Shown here: piece after piece, positions 50,413 to 59,386 of the stretch
Layout of the letters: each line of letters starts with the position of its first letter
How positions within the stretch are numbered: position 1 is the first letter of the stretch
Assembly: GCF_900090145.1 (NCBI RefSeq)
Contig: NZ_FMHI01000011.1
Coordinates: 1-64,000 of the forward strand
Length of the DNA: 64,000 nt
Reading direction: 5' to 3'
Origin: Streptomyces sp. WMMB 322
Lineage (GTDB): Bacteria > Actinomycetota > Actinomycetes > Streptomycetales > Streptomycetaceae
Translations under genes and position numbers: made by a program
Notes under the pieces: model-generated
Databases searched by the model: none
What the model was told of the DNA's origin: nothing
The model's input: the letters and a program-made list of their open reading frames with translations, nothing else

Positions 50413-51903
50413 ATGCCTGCCGAGAACGCTTCGCCGCAGCTCAGCCGCCTGCTCGCAGGTCACCCGCCCGAGCCGGTCGCCCTGGTGCACGAGGGACGGC
50501 ACTGGACGTACGGCGACGTGGCCGCCGCGGCCGGAGCCCTGGCAGCGGAGATGGACCAACTGGCGGGCGAGCGGGTGGCGTTCATGCTGCCGACCTGCCC
50601 CGAGGCCGCCCTTGTGTACCTGGCCTGCTTCCGTTCGGGGGCCGTCGCCACGCCGGTCAACACGCGCTACGCACCGCCCGAGCTGGAGCGGGCGCTCCGG
50701 CGCGCACGCCCGCGCTGGCTGATCCTCGACGAGAGCCGGACGGACCGGCTCGCCGGTGTCGACCCGGCAGTCCTGGCAGGCGTCCGGATCCTGGTCGCCG
50801 GGCGCAGCGGGCGCTTCGAGCCGTTCGCCCCCCTGCTGACCTCCGGGCCCGGCAGCGATCCGCCGCCGCCCGCCCCGGACCGCCCGGCCGCACTGTTCTT
50901 CACTTCGGGCTCGTCCGGAGAGCCCAAGGGGGTCGTGCACAGCCACGGCTCCGCCCTGGCCATGCTCACCAGCACCTGTGAGGCGATGGGCGGCATCCGC
51001 GCCGACGACGTGGTGCAGGTGTGCGATCCGCTGGTGCACGTCAGCGGGTTCATCGAGACGCTGAGCACCCTGCTGGCCGGCGGAAAGGCCGTGCTGTACG
51101 ACGGCTTCGACCTGCAGAGCTACACCTCGGGGCTGCTCGCCCACCGGCCCACCCTGATCTGCACCCACGTCGACGTCCTGGCCCGGCTCGCCCGCGAGCC
51201 GCGGGCGGAGCACGCATGGTTCTCCTCGCTGCGCGGCGTCTACACCGGCGGCGACACCGTGCCCGGCGCACTGCAGCGCGACTTCAGAGCGCTGACCGGG
51301 CTCCCCATCGGCGTGGGCTACGGCCTGACCGAGGCGATCTGGCTCACCGTCGAGCGCGACCCGGGGTCCCACGGCGACAACTGCATCGGCACGCCCGTGG
51401 ACGGCACGCAGCTGCGCACGGACGAGAAGACCGGTGAACTGCTGGTGCGGGGGCCGATGGTGATGAGTCACTACTGGGACGACAAGGAGCTCACCCGGCT
51501 GTCGCGGTCGGACGGATGGCTGCGGACCGGCGACATGGGCTCGCAGGACGCAGACGGGCTCTGGTGGTTCCGTGGCCGCATCAAGGACTTGATCGTGCGC
51601 CGCACCTCCAAGATCACCCCCGGCGAGGTCGAGTCGGCGATCGACGAGCATCCGGAGGTTGCCGACTCGGCGGTCGTCGCAGCGCCGGACTCCGAGCAGG
51701 GCCAGGTACCGGTGGCCTTCGTGGTCCCTCGGCAAGGGAGCGGGCTCACGGCCGAGGGGCTGATGACGTTCCTGAAGAAGCGGATCGCCGCGTACAAGCT
51801 GCCCAGCCGCATCCACTTCCTCGACGCGCTGCCGCTCACGGCCAGCGGCAAGATCTCCCACCGCGACCTGCAGGAGACGGGGGCGCAGCGGCCGCGGTCG
51901 TAG
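50413..51903 (+). CDS. AMP-forming acyl-CoA ligase-like (class I adenylate-forming) enzyme
   Basis: This 496-residue cytoplasmic enzyme activates a carboxylate as acyl-AMP and then acyl-CoA. The ANL motifs are all seen: FFTSGSSGEPKGVVHSH, YGLTEAIW, RTGDMG, GRIKDLI and the C-terminal lysine loop LTASGKISHRDLQ. The acid is unknown; a short- or medium-chain acid is plausible near the hydroxyacyl-CoA and ethylmalonyl-CoA genes. ATG 50413 has CAGGAGG upstream. A hairpin follows at 52003. Confidence 0.83.
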   Translation: MPAENASPQLSRLLAGHPPEPVALVHEGRHWTYGDVAAAAGALAAEMDQLAGERVAFMLPTCPEAALVYLACFRSGAVATPVNTRYAPPELERALRRARPRWLILDESRTDRLAGVDPAVLAGVRILVAGRSGRFEPFAPLLTSGPGSDPPPPAPDRPAALFFTSGSSGEPKGVVHSHGSALAMLTSTCEAMGGIRADDVVQVCDPLVHVSGFIETLSTLLAGGKAVLYDGFDLQSYTSGLLAHRPTLICTHVDVLARLAREPRAEHAWFSSLRGVYTGGDTVPGALQRDFRALTGLPIGVGYGLTEAIWLTVERDPGSHGDNCIGTPVDGTQLRTDEKTGELLVRGPMVMSHYWDDKELTRLSRSDGWLRTGDMGSQDADGLWWFRGRIKDLIVRRTSKITPGEVESAIDEHPEVADSAVVAAPDSEQGQVPVAFVVPRQGSGLTAEGLMTFLKKRIAAYKLPSRIHFLDALPLTASGKISHRDLQETGAQRPRS

Positions 51904-52002
51904 GCGACCGCGTGGAGCGCCCGCGGGGCCGCACGCCGCACGTCGTACGCCGTACGCGGCGTGGGCCGCCGTCGCGGACGGGGCCGTAGCGGGCCGGCAC
52001 CT

Positions 52003-52031
52003 GCGCTGCGGGTCGGCTCGACCCGCAGCGC
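52003..52031 (+). terminator. Hairpin terminator after ligase gene
   Basis: Thirteen-base arms (52003-52015, 52019-52031) are exact reverse complements around a GCT loop. A CACAGA triplet repeat follows at 52064-52081, with no known role. Confidence 0.65.
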
Positions 52032-52188
52032 GGCACGCGGACCGCCCCCTCGCCCGGCACAGGCACAGACACAGACACAGACGGCAGCCTCCGGCGCCGG
52101 CTCCACAGCGGAGAGCCGGCTCCACACCGGAGCGCTCATGCGTGCGCGCCCTCACATCAAGTGAGAGAAATTATTGGCACGCAGTGTC

Positions 52189-52217
52189 TTGTGCGCTGGC
52201 ACCGGGTGTCATACCTT
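52189..52217 (+). promoter_or_regulatory. Candidate promoter of the ethylmalonyl-CoA operon
   Basis: TTGTGC (52189-52194) and TACCTT (52212-52217) are 17 bases apart, in the AT-richest part of the 496-bp gap. The ccr start codon is at 52400, so the leader would be about 175 bases. Confidence 0.4.
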
Positions 52218-52399
52218 GATGCATGTCCGGGTGCTGTCCCGACGGCACCACACCCGTACGTGCCCGGACGCCTGCGTCACAGGCAATCCGCGCTCACCAG
52301 CGCCGCCAAACAGCATCACCCGCCGAACCGACGGCTCTGCCTCACACCCGACGACCCTCAAAGCGTCTCCCTCAACAGCGCTTCGCCGGAGGCATTACC

Positions 52400-53800
52400 G
52401 TGAACAAGATCCTCGACGCGATCCTCGCGTCCGACACGACCGCCGAAGACTTCGCGAACCTTCCCCTCCCGGAGTCCTACCGGGCGGTGACCGTCCACCG
52501 GGACGAGGCCGGAATGTTCGACGGTCTCCCCTCCCGGGAGAAGGACCCCCGCAAGTCCCTCCACCTGGACGAGGTGCCCGTGCCCGAACTGGGGCCGGGT
52601 GAGGCGCTGGTGGCCGTGATGGCCTCCTCCGTCAACTACAACTCCGTGTGGACCTCGCTCTTCGAGCCGGTGTCCACCTTCGCGTTCCTGGAGCGCTACG
52701 GACGCCTCTCACCGCTGGCCAAGCGGCACGACCTCCCGTACCACATCATCGGCTCCGACCTCGCCGGCGTCGTGCTGCGCACCGGCGCGGGCGTCAACGC
52801 CTGGCAGCCGGGCGACGAAGTCGTCGCGCACTGCCTGTCGGTGGAACTGGAGGCGGCCGACGGGCACGACGACACGATGCTCGACCCGGAGCAGCGCATC
52901 TGGGGCTTCGAGACCAACTTCGGCGGGCTCGCCGAGATCGCGCTGGTCAAGTCGAACCAGCTGATGCCGAAGCCGGACCACCTCAGCTGGGAGGAGGCCG
53001 CCGCTCCCGGTCTGGTCAACTCCACCGCCTACCGGCAGCTGGTCTCCCGCAACGGCGCGGCGATGAAGCAGGGCGACAACGTCCTCATCTGGGGCGCCAG
53101 CGGCGGACTCGGCTCGTACGCCACGCAGTTCGCGCTGGCCGGCGGCGCCAACCCGATCTGTGTCGTCTCCAGCGAGCAGAAGGCGCAGATCTGCCGGCGC
53201 ATGGGCGCCGAGGCGATCATCGACCGCAACGCCGAGGGCTACAAGTTCTGGAAGGACGAGCACAGCCAGGACCCGAAGGAGTGGAAGCGCTTCGGCAAGC
53301 GTATCCGCGAGCTGACCGGCGGCGAGGACGTCGACATCGTCTTCGAGCACCCCGGGCGGGAGACCTTCGGGGCGAGCGTGTACGTCACCCGCAAGGGCGG
53401 CACCATCGTCACCTGCGCCTCCACCTCGGGCTACGAGCACACCTACGACAACCGCTACCTGTGGATGTCGCTCAAGCGCATCGTCGGCTCGCACTTCGCC
53501 AACTACCGCGAGGCGTGGGAGGCCAACCGCCTCATCTCCAAGGGCAAGATCCACCCGACGCTCTCGCGGACCTACAACCTGGAGGAGACCGGCCAGGCCG
53601 CCCACGACGTGCACCGCAACGTCCACCAGGGCAAGGTCGGCGTCCTCGCGCTGGCTCCCGAGGAGGGCATGGGCGTCCGCGACACGGAGAAGCGCGCCAA
53701 GCACCTGGACGCGATCAACCTGTTCCGCGACACCGAAGGTGAGCGGACCGGCAAGCACAGCAGGGACACCGAAGGCCAGCGGACCGGCAAGCATGCCTGA
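52400..53800 (+). CDS. ccr: Crotonyl-CoA carboxylase/reductase
   Basis: This 466-residue enzyme reduces and carboxylates crotonyl-CoA to ethylmalonyl-CoA using NADPH and carbon dioxide. It is the entry step of the ethylmalonyl-CoA pathway. The N-terminus (ILDAILASDTTAEDFANLPL) and the core DPEQRIWGFETNFGGLAEIA are characteristic. The NADPH site is WGASGGLGSYATQFA. GTG 52400 with GGAGG seven bases upstream is the start. The last 24 residues are two near-identical 12-residue copies not expected in the family. Its end overlaps the mutase start by eight bases. Confidence 0.95.
   Translation: MNKILDAILASDTTAEDFANLPLPESYRAVTVHRDEAGMFDGLPSREKDPRKSLHLDEVPVPELGPGEALVAVMASSVNYNSVWTSLFEPVSTFAFLERYGRLSPLAKRHDLPYHIIGSDLAGVVLRTGAGVNAWQPGDEVVAHCLSVELEAADGHDDTMLDPEQRIWGFETNFGGLAEIALVKSNQLMPKPDHLSWEEAAAPGLVNSTAYRQLVSRNGAAMKQGDNVLIWGASGGLGSYATQFALAGGANPICVVSSEQKAQICRRMGAEAIIDRNAEGYKFWKDEHSQDPKEWKRFGKRIRELTGGEDVDIVFEHPGRETFGASVYVTRKGGTIVTCASTSGYEHTYDNRYLWMSLKRIVGSHFANYREAWEANRLISKGKIHPTLSRTYNLEETGQAAHDVHRNVHQGKVGVLALAPEEGMGVRDTEKRAKHLDAINLFRDTEGERTGKHSRDTEGQRTGKHA
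53726..53797 (+). repeat. 36-bp tandem duplication at the 3' end of ccr
   Basis: Two 36-bp units (53726-53761 and 53762-53797) encode RDTEGERTGKHS and RDTEGQRTGKHA. The second unit contains the ATG (53793) of the mutase gene; the first has CAC at the corresponding place. Confidence 0.85.
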
Positions 53801-55814
53801 GCGAGCCAAGGACCGGCCGTGGCTGATGCGCACGTACGCGGGTCACTCCACGGCCGAGGCATCCAACGAGCTGTACCGGCGAAACCTCGACAAGGGCCAG
53901 ACCGGACTCTCGGTCGCCTTCGACCTGCCGACGCAGACCGGCTACGACCCCGACCACGTCCTCGCGCGTGGCGAGGTCGGCCGCGTCGGGGTTCCGGTCT
54001 CCCATGTGGCCGACATGCGGCGGCTGTTCGAGGGGATCCCCCTCGAGCAGATGAACACGTCGATGACGATCAACGCCACCGCCATGTGGCTGCTGGCGCT
54101 GTACCAGGTCGTCGCGGAGGAGCACGGCGCCGACATCTCCAAGCTCCAGGGGACGACGCAGAACGACATCGTCAAGGAGTACCTCTCGCGGGGCACGCAC
54201 GTCTTCCCGCCGGGGCCCTCGCTGCGTCTGACGACGGACATGATCGCCTACACCGTCGCCAACATCCCCAAGTGGAATCCGATCAACATCTGCAGCTACC
54301 ACCTCCAGGAGGCCGGTGCCACACCGGTCCAGGAGATCGCGTACGCGATGAGCACGGCCATCGCCGTACTCGACGCCGTGCGCGACTCCGGGCAGGTGCC
54401 GCAGGAGCGGATGGGCGACGTCGTGGCCCGGATCTCCTTCTTCGTCAACGCAGGCGTCCGCTTCGTCGAGGAGATGTGCAAGATGCGGGCCTTCACCCGC
54501 ATCTGGGACCGCATCACGCGCGAGCGGTACGGGATCGAGAACGCCAAGCAGCGCCGTTTCCGCTACGGCGTCCAGGTCAACTCCCTCGGGCTGACCGAGG
54601 CGCAGCCGGAGAACAACATCCAGCGCATCGTGCTGGAGATGCTGGCTGTCACCCTCTCCAAGGACGCGCGCGCCCGCGCCGTCCAGCTGCCCGCCTGGAA
54701 CGAGGCCCTGGGCCTGCCGCGGCCCTGGGACCAGCAGTGGTCGCTGCGCATCCAGCAGGTCCTCGCGATGGAGAGCGACCTGCTGGAGTACGACGACATC
54801 TTCGCCGGATCGCACGTGATCGAGGCGAAGGTGAACGAGCTCGTGGACGCCTCCTTCGCCGAGATCGAGCACATCGAGAAGCTCGGCGGGGCGATGGCAG
54901 CCGTCGAATCGGGCTATCTGAAGTCGCAGTTGGTCTCCTCGCACGCCGAGCGCCGCGGCCGCATCGAGTCCGGCGAGGAGAAGATCGTCGGCGTCAACTG
55001 CTACGAGTCGACGGAACCGAACCCGCTGACGGCGGACTTGGAGACGGCCATCCACACCGTCGATCCGGCGACCGAGGCCCAGGTGGCGGAGGCCGTCCGG
55101 CGCTGGCGTGCCGACCGCGACGAGTCGCCGGACGCCGGCGCGTCCCGCGCGCTCCGGCGGCTCAAGGACACCGCCGCCACCGACGCCAACCTCATGGAGG
55201 CGACGCTGGAGTGCGCCCGCGCGGGCGTGACCACCGGCGAGTGGGCCGGGGCCCTGCGTGAGGTCTTCGGCGAGTTCCGCGCGCCGACCGGCGTCAGCAG
55301 CGCCCCCGTCGCGGTGCCCGCCGAGGAGGGTTCCGCGCTGGCCGACGTGCGGCGCCGCGTGGAGCTGACGGCCGGGGAACTGGGCGTGGGCAAGCTCCGG
55401 CTGCTCGTGGGCAAGCCCGGCCTGGACGGGCACAGCAACGGAGCCGAACAGATCGCCGTACGGGCCCGCGACGCGGGCTTCGAAGTGATCTACCAGGGCA
55501 TCCGGCTCACACCGGAGCAGATCGCCTCGGCCGCGGTCGCCGAGGACGTGCACTGCGTCGGCCTGTCCATCCTCTCCGGCTCGCACGCGGAGCTCGTACC
55601 GGACGTGCTGGAGAGGCTGCGCCGGTCGGGCGCGGACGACGTCCCGGTGATCGTCGGCGGCATCATTCCCTCGGCGGACGCCGCGGCGCTGCGCGAGGCC
55701 GGAGTCGCCGCCGTCTTCACTCCGAAGGACTTCGGCATCACCGAGATCATCGGCCGTATCGTCAACGAAATCCGCACAGCGAACAAGCTCGACCCCCTGG
55801 AGGTCCCCGCATGA
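53793..55814 (+). CDS. ecm: Ethylmalonyl-CoA mutase (MeaA-type, B12-dependent)
   Basis: This 673-residue fused mutase isomerises ethylmalonyl-CoA to methylsuccinyl-CoA. The N-terminal part holds the substrate barrel (LPTQTGYDPDH, QNDIVKEYLSRGTH). The C-terminal B12 domain has the D-x-H-x-x-G lower-ligand motif DGHSNG at about 545-550, and LSILSGSH. The start ATG lies within the duplicated end of ccr, with an eight-base overlap and only a weak ribosome site, so translational coupling is expected. A methylmalonyl-CoA mutase role is less likely because it is encoded directly after ccr. Confidence 0.92.
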   Translation: MPERAKDRPWLMRTYAGHSTAEASNELYRRNLDKGQTGLSVAFDLPTQTGYDPDHVLARGEVGRVGVPVSHVADMRRLFEGIPLEQMNTSMTINATAMWLLALYQVVAEEHGADISKLQGTTQNDIVKEYLSRGTHVFPPGPSLRLTTDMIAYTVANIPKWNPINICSYHLQEAGATPVQEIAYAMSTAIAVLDAVRDSGQVPQERMGDVVARISFFVNAGVRFVEEMCKMRAFTRIWDRITRERYGIENAKQRRFRYGVQVNSLGLTEAQPENNIQRIVLEMLAVTLSKDARARAVQLPAWNEALGLPRPWDQQWSLRIQQVLAMESDLLEYDDIFAGSHVIEAKVNELVDASFAEIEHIEKLGGAMAAVESGYLKSQLVSSHAERRGRIESGEEKIVGVNCYESTEPNPLTADLETAIHTVDPATEAQVAEAVRRWRADRDESPDAGASRALRRLKDTAATDANLMEATLECARAGVTTGEWAGALREVFGEFRAPTGVSSAPVAVPAEEGSALADVRRRVELTAGELGVGKLRLLVGKPGLDGHSNGAEQIAVRARDAGFEVIYQGIRLTPEQIASAAVAEDVHCVGLSILSGSHAELVPDVLERLRRSGADDVPVIVGGIIPSADAAALREAGVAAVFTPKDFGITEIIGRIVNEIRTANKLDPLEVPA

Positions 55815-56797
55815 CAGCCCCGTCGCCGGACACCGGCCAGGCATCCCGCACGCTGCGCCCGCGGCGCTCCTGCATGGCCGTGCCCGGAAGCAACCCGCGC
55901 TTCCTGGAGAAGGCGCAGGGCCTCCCCGCCGACCAGGTCTTCCTCGACCTGGAGGACGCCTGTGCGCCGCTGGCCAAGCCGGACGCCCGGCACACCATCG
56001 TCAAATTCCTCAACGAGGGCGACTGGAGCGGCAAGACCCGCGTCGTGCGCGTCAACGACTGGACGACGCACTGGACCTACCGCGACGTGATCACCGTCGT
56101 GGAGGGCGCCGGGCAGAACCTCGACTGCATCATGCTGCCGAAGGTCCAGGACGCCCAGCAGGTCCAGGCCCTGGACATGCTGCTGACGCAGATCGAGACG
56201 ACGATGGGCTTCGAGGTCGGCCGCATCGGCATCGAGGCCCAGATCGAGAACGCCAAGGGCCTGGTGAACGTCGACGAGATCGCCGCGTCCTCGCCCCGCA
56301 TGGAGACGATCGTCTTCGGGCCGGCCGACTTCATGGCGTCCATCAACATGAAGTCGCTCGTCGTCGGCGAGCAGCCGCCCGGCTACGACGCGGACGCCTA
56401 CCACTACATCCTGATGCGCATCCTCATGGCCGCCCGCATGCACGACCTCCAGGCGATCGACGGCCCGTACCTGCAGATCAAGGACGTGGACGGCTTCCGC
56501 ACGGTGGCCCAGCGTGCCGCCGCGCTCGGCTACGACGGCAAGTGGGTGCTGCACCCCGGGCAGGTCGACGCCGCGAACGAGGTCTTCTCCCCCTCCCAGG
56601 AGGACTACGACCACGCGGAGATGATCCTCGACGCGTACGAGTACTTCACCTCCGAGAAGGGCGGCAAGAAGGGCTCGGCGATGCTCGGCGACGAGATGAT
56701 CGACGAGGCGAGCCGCAAGATGGCCCTGGTCGTCGCGGGCAAGGGCCGTGCCGCCGGGATGTCCCGCACGACGTCCTTCGAAGCTCCGGAGGCCTGA
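55811..56797 (+). CDS. mcl: HpcH/HpaI/CitE-family lyase (malyl-CoA / beta-methylmalyl-CoA lyase)
   Basis: This 328-residue magnesium-dependent lyase belongs to the CitE group. Substrate and metal sites are seen as RRSCMAVPGSNPRFLEKA, VFLDLEDACAP (metal-side acids), IEAQIENAKG and VFGPADFMAS. In the ethylmalonyl-CoA pathway it cleaves beta-methylmalyl-CoA to glyoxylate and propionyl-CoA. Its ATG overlaps the mutase TGA (ATGA). Confidence 0.88.
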   Translation: MTAPSPDTGQASRTLRPRRSCMAVPGSNPRFLEKAQGLPADQVFLDLEDACAPLAKPDARHTIVKFLNEGDWSGKTRVVRVNDWTTHWTYRDVITVVEGAGQNLDCIMLPKVQDAQQVQALDMLLTQIETTMGFEVGRIGIEAQIENAKGLVNVDEIAASSPRMETIVFGPADFMASINMKSLVVGEQPPGYDADAYHYILMRILMAARMHDLQAIDGPYLQIKDVDGFRTVAQRAAALGYDGKWVLHPGQVDAANEVFSPSQEDYDHAEMILDAYEYFTSEKGGKKGSAMLGDEMIDEASRKMALVVAGKGRAAGMSRTTSFEAPEA

Positions 56798-56802
56798 TCA
56801 GG

Positions 56803-57357
56803 ATGCAGTTCGGCCGCACATACGAAGAGTTCGCCGTCGGGGACGTCTACAAGCACTGGCCCGGCAAGACCGTCACCGAGTACGACGACCACCTGTTCTG
56901 TCTGCTCACGATGAACCACCACCCGCTCCACATGGACACCAACTACGCCGAGAGCACGACCGACTTCGGCAGGAACGTGGTGGTGGGCAACTACATCTAC
57001 TCGCTGCTGCTGGGCATGTCCGTGCCGGACGTCTCCGGGAAGGCCATCGCCAACCTGGAGATCGAGTCGCTCAAGCACGTGGCTCCGACCTTCCACGGCG
57101 ACACGATCTACGGCGAGACCACCGTCCTCGACAAGATCCCTTCCAGGTCGAAGAGCGACCGCGGGATCGTGCACGTCGAGACGAAGGGCTACAACCAGGA
57201 CGGCACGCTCGTCTGCGTCTTCCGCCGGAAGGTGATGGTGCCCACGGAGGCATACATCAAGGAGCGCGGAGGGGAGCAGCCGGGACGCCCCGAGCTGCGC
57301 GAGTCCGCCCCCGGCAAGTCCGCCCCCGGTAAGGAAACAGCGAAGGGAGGGAAGTGA
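56803..57357 (+). CDS. mch: MaoC-family dehydratase (mesaconyl-CoA hydratase)
   Basis: This 184-residue hot-dog-fold enzyme has the MaoC active-site segment MNHHPLHMDTNYAES, with the conserved Asp and His and NVVVGNYIYSLLLG. It would interconvert mesaconyl-CoA and beta-methylmalyl-CoA, between the dehydrogenase and lyase. The tail after about residue 155 is Lys/Gly/Pro-rich, with an APGKSAPGK duplication. It is spaced five bases after the lyase gene. Confidence 0.85.
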   Translation: MQFGRTYEEFAVGDVYKHWPGKTVTEYDDHLFCLLTMNHHPLHMDTNYAESTTDFGRNVVVGNYIYSLLLGMSVPDVSGKAIANLEIESLKHVAPTFHGDTIYGETTVLDKIPSRSKSDRGIVHVETKGYNQDGTLVCVFRRKVMVPTEAYIKERGGEQPGRPELRESAPGKSAPGKETAKGGK

Positions 57358-57358
57358 G

Positions 57359-58570
57359 ATGGGACGGCTCGCACAGACTGAAGGTCTCACGGAGATCCAG
57401 CAGGAGATCCTCTCCACGGTCCGCAGCTTCGTCGACAAAGAGATCCTCCCGGTGGCGACGGAGCTGGAGCACCGCGACGAGTACCCGACCGAGATAGTCG
57501 AGGGCCTCAAGGAACTCGGCCTGTTCGGCCTGATGATCCCCGAGGAGTACGGCGGCCTCGGCGAGTCCCTGCTCACTTACGCGCTGTGCGTGGAGGAGAT
57601 CGCGCGCGGCTGGATGAGCGTCTCCGGCATCATCAACACACACTTCATCGTGGCGTACATGCTCAAGCAGCACGGCACCCAGGAGCAGAAGGACCACTTC
57701 CTGCCGAAGATGGCCACGGGCGAGGTGCGCGGCGCCTTCTCCATGTCGGAACCGGGCCTGGGCTCGGACGTTTCGGCCATCTCGTCCAAGGGCGTCCGCG
57801 ACGGCGACGACGGGGACTTCGTCCTCAACGGCCAGAAGATGTGGCTGACCAACGGCGGTTCCTCGACGCTGGTCGCGGTGCTGTGCCGCACGGACGAGGG
57901 ACACCCCGAGGACGCCGCCCCCCACAAGTCGATGACGACGTTCCTGGTGGAGAAGGAACCGGGCTTCGGCGAGGTGCGGCCCGGGCTCACCATCCCCGGC
58001 AAGATCGACAAGATGGGCTACAAGGGCGTCGACACCACGGAACTCATCATGCAGGACCTGCGGGTCCCCGCGGATCGGGTGCTCGGCGGTGCGACCGGGC
58101 GCGGTTTCTACCAGATGATGGACGGCGTCGAAGTCGGCCGCGTCAACGTGGCCGCTCGCGGCTGCGGCGTCGCCCGGCGCGCCTTCGAGCTGGGCATCGA
58201 CTACGCACAGCAACGGCACACTTTCGGAAAGCCGATCGCCCAGCACCAGGCGATCCAGTTCAGGCTGGCCGAAATGGGCACCAAGGTGGAGGCCGCGCAT
58301 GCGCTGATGGTCGGCGCAGCACGCAAGAAGGACGCCGGTCAGCGCAACGATCTCGAGGCCGGGATGGCCAAATACCTCGCCTCCGAGTACTGCAAGGAAG
58401 TCGTGGAGGACGCGTTTCGCATTCACGGCGGGTACGGTTTCTCCAAGGAATACGAGATCGAGCGCCTCTACCGCGAGGCGCCGATGCTCTTGATCGGTGA
58501 AGGAACCGCCGAGATCCAGAAAATGATCGTAGGCCGCCGCCTGTTGGAGGAGTACCGCTTCCAGGGGTGA
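57359..58570 (+). CDS. mcd: Acyl-CoA dehydrogenase ((2S)-methylsuccinyl-CoA dehydrogenase)
   Basis: This 403-residue FAD enzyme has the acyl-CoA dehydrogenase signatures AFSMSEPGLGSDVS and RIHGGYGFSKEYEIERLYRE, and the catalytic-glutamate region IGEGTAEIQ. It would oxidise methylsuccinyl-CoA to mesaconyl-CoA. It is shorter than the proteobacterial enzyme of this step, which has an extra N-terminal domain; this is usual in actinomycetes. GAAGGGAGGG upstream is strong. It ends the ethylmalonyl-CoA operon. Confidence 0.87.
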   Translation: MGRLAQTEGLTEIQQEILSTVRSFVDKEILPVATELEHRDEYPTEIVEGLKELGLFGLMIPEEYGGLGESLLTYALCVEEIARGWMSVSGIINTHFIVAYMLKQHGTQEQKDHFLPKMATGEVRGAFSMSEPGLGSDVSAISSKGVRDGDDGDFVLNGQKMWLTNGGSSTLVAVLCRTDEGHPEDAAPHKSMTTFLVEKEPGFGEVRPGLTIPGKIDKMGYKGVDTTELIMQDLRVPADRVLGGATGRGFYQMMDGVEVGRVNVAARGCGVARRAFELGIDYAQQRHTFGKPIAQHQAIQFRLAEMGTKVEAAHALMVGAARKKDAGQRNDLEAGMAKYLASEYCKEVVEDAFRIHGGYGFSKEYEIERLYREAPMLLIGEGTAEIQKMIVGRRLLEEYRFQG

Positions 58571-58622
58571 TGTCCCGTTCGGGGTGTTTTCCCGCCGGCC
58601 GGGACGACATCCCGAACCGGGA

Positions 58623-58669
58623 TTACGGTCACGGACTGCCGCACTGGCTTGGCCAGTTGCCATCCGTAA
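58623..58669 (+). promoter_or_regulatory. Palindromic region upstream of psd
   Basis: ACTGGCTTGGCCAGT (58643-58657) is a 15-bp perfect palindrome with a 3-base centre. TTACGG (58623) and CCGTAA (58664) flank it as a second inverted pair. A partial stem-loop around 58571-58622 may end the operon before. This is a candidate operator or promoter for psd-pssA. Confidence 0.4.
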
Positions 58670-58738
58670 CCGATACCATCCCGTAAAGCCGCCGTCCCCC
58701 AATCACCGCCGCGGCTCCCTCCGCTACGAAGGTCATAC

Positions 58739-59386
58739 ATGCCCCACAGCCCATCCTCCGCACCACGCGGACGAGTCCGCATCGCGCGCGGAGCGTCGCC
58801 GTGGCTTCTGCCGACCGTGGCCACCGCGGCCGTCGGCCTCGTCCGGGCCCGCCGCTCGAAGAAGGCGGCGGCGCTCGCGGTGCCGGCGACAGCTCTCGCC
58901 GCGGGCATGCTCTGGTTCTTCCGCGACCCGGAGCGTGAGATCTCCGAGGGCCGCGTCATCTCTCCGGCCGACGGAGTGGTGCAGAGCATCATGCCGTGGC
59001 CCGACGGACGCACCCGCGTCGCGATCTTCATGAGCCCGCTCAACGTCCACGTGAACCGCGCTCCGCTCGCGGGCACCGTGGCCTCCCTGGAGCACATCCC
59101 GGGCGGCTACGTCCCCGCGTTCAACAAGGAGAGCGAGAACAACGAGCGGGTCGTCTGGCACTTCGACACCGAGATCGGCGACGTGGAGATGATCCAGATC
59201 GCCGGGGCCGTGGCCCGTCGGATCGTCCCGTACGTGCCGCAGGGCTGCAAGGTCGAGCAGGGGGACCGCGTGGGGCTGATCCGTTTCGGCTCCCGCGTCG
59301 ATGTCTACCTCCCCGAAGGGGTCGAGGCCGGTGTCGAGGTGGGACAGGCCACGACAGCAGGGGTGACTCGCCTTGACCGTGATTGA
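58739..59386 (+). CDS. psd: Phosphatidylserine decarboxylase
   Basis: This 215-residue membrane-associated proenzyme makes phosphatidylethanolamine. It belongs to the short bacterial type. The self-cleavage site is IRFGSR, Gly184-Ser185, which gives the pyruvoyl group on Ser185. Earlier conserved parts include WFFRDPER, ISPADGVV and SPLNVHVNR. Two hydrophobic stretches at about 20-60 serve as membrane anchors. GAAGG precedes ATG 58739. Its end overlaps the pssA start. Confidence 0.92.
   Translation: MPHSPSSAPRGRVRIARGASPWLLPTVATAAVGLVRARRSKKAAALAVPATALAAGMLWFFRDPEREISEGRVISPADGVVQSIMPWPDGRTRVAIFMSPLNVHVNRAPLAGTVASLEHIPGGYVPAFNKESENNERVVWHFDTEIGDVEMIQIAGAVARRIVPYVPQGCKVEQGDRVGLIRFGSRVDVYLPEGVEAGVEVGQATTAGVTRLDRD

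Noticed and set aside
52064-52081. CACAGA x3 microrepeat
   Set aside because: It is too short and isolated to support a function.
51961-52164. Small frames in the gap before ccr
   Set aside because: They overlap the hairpin and the CACAGA repeat and have Arg/Ala/Thr-Gln low-complexity translations.
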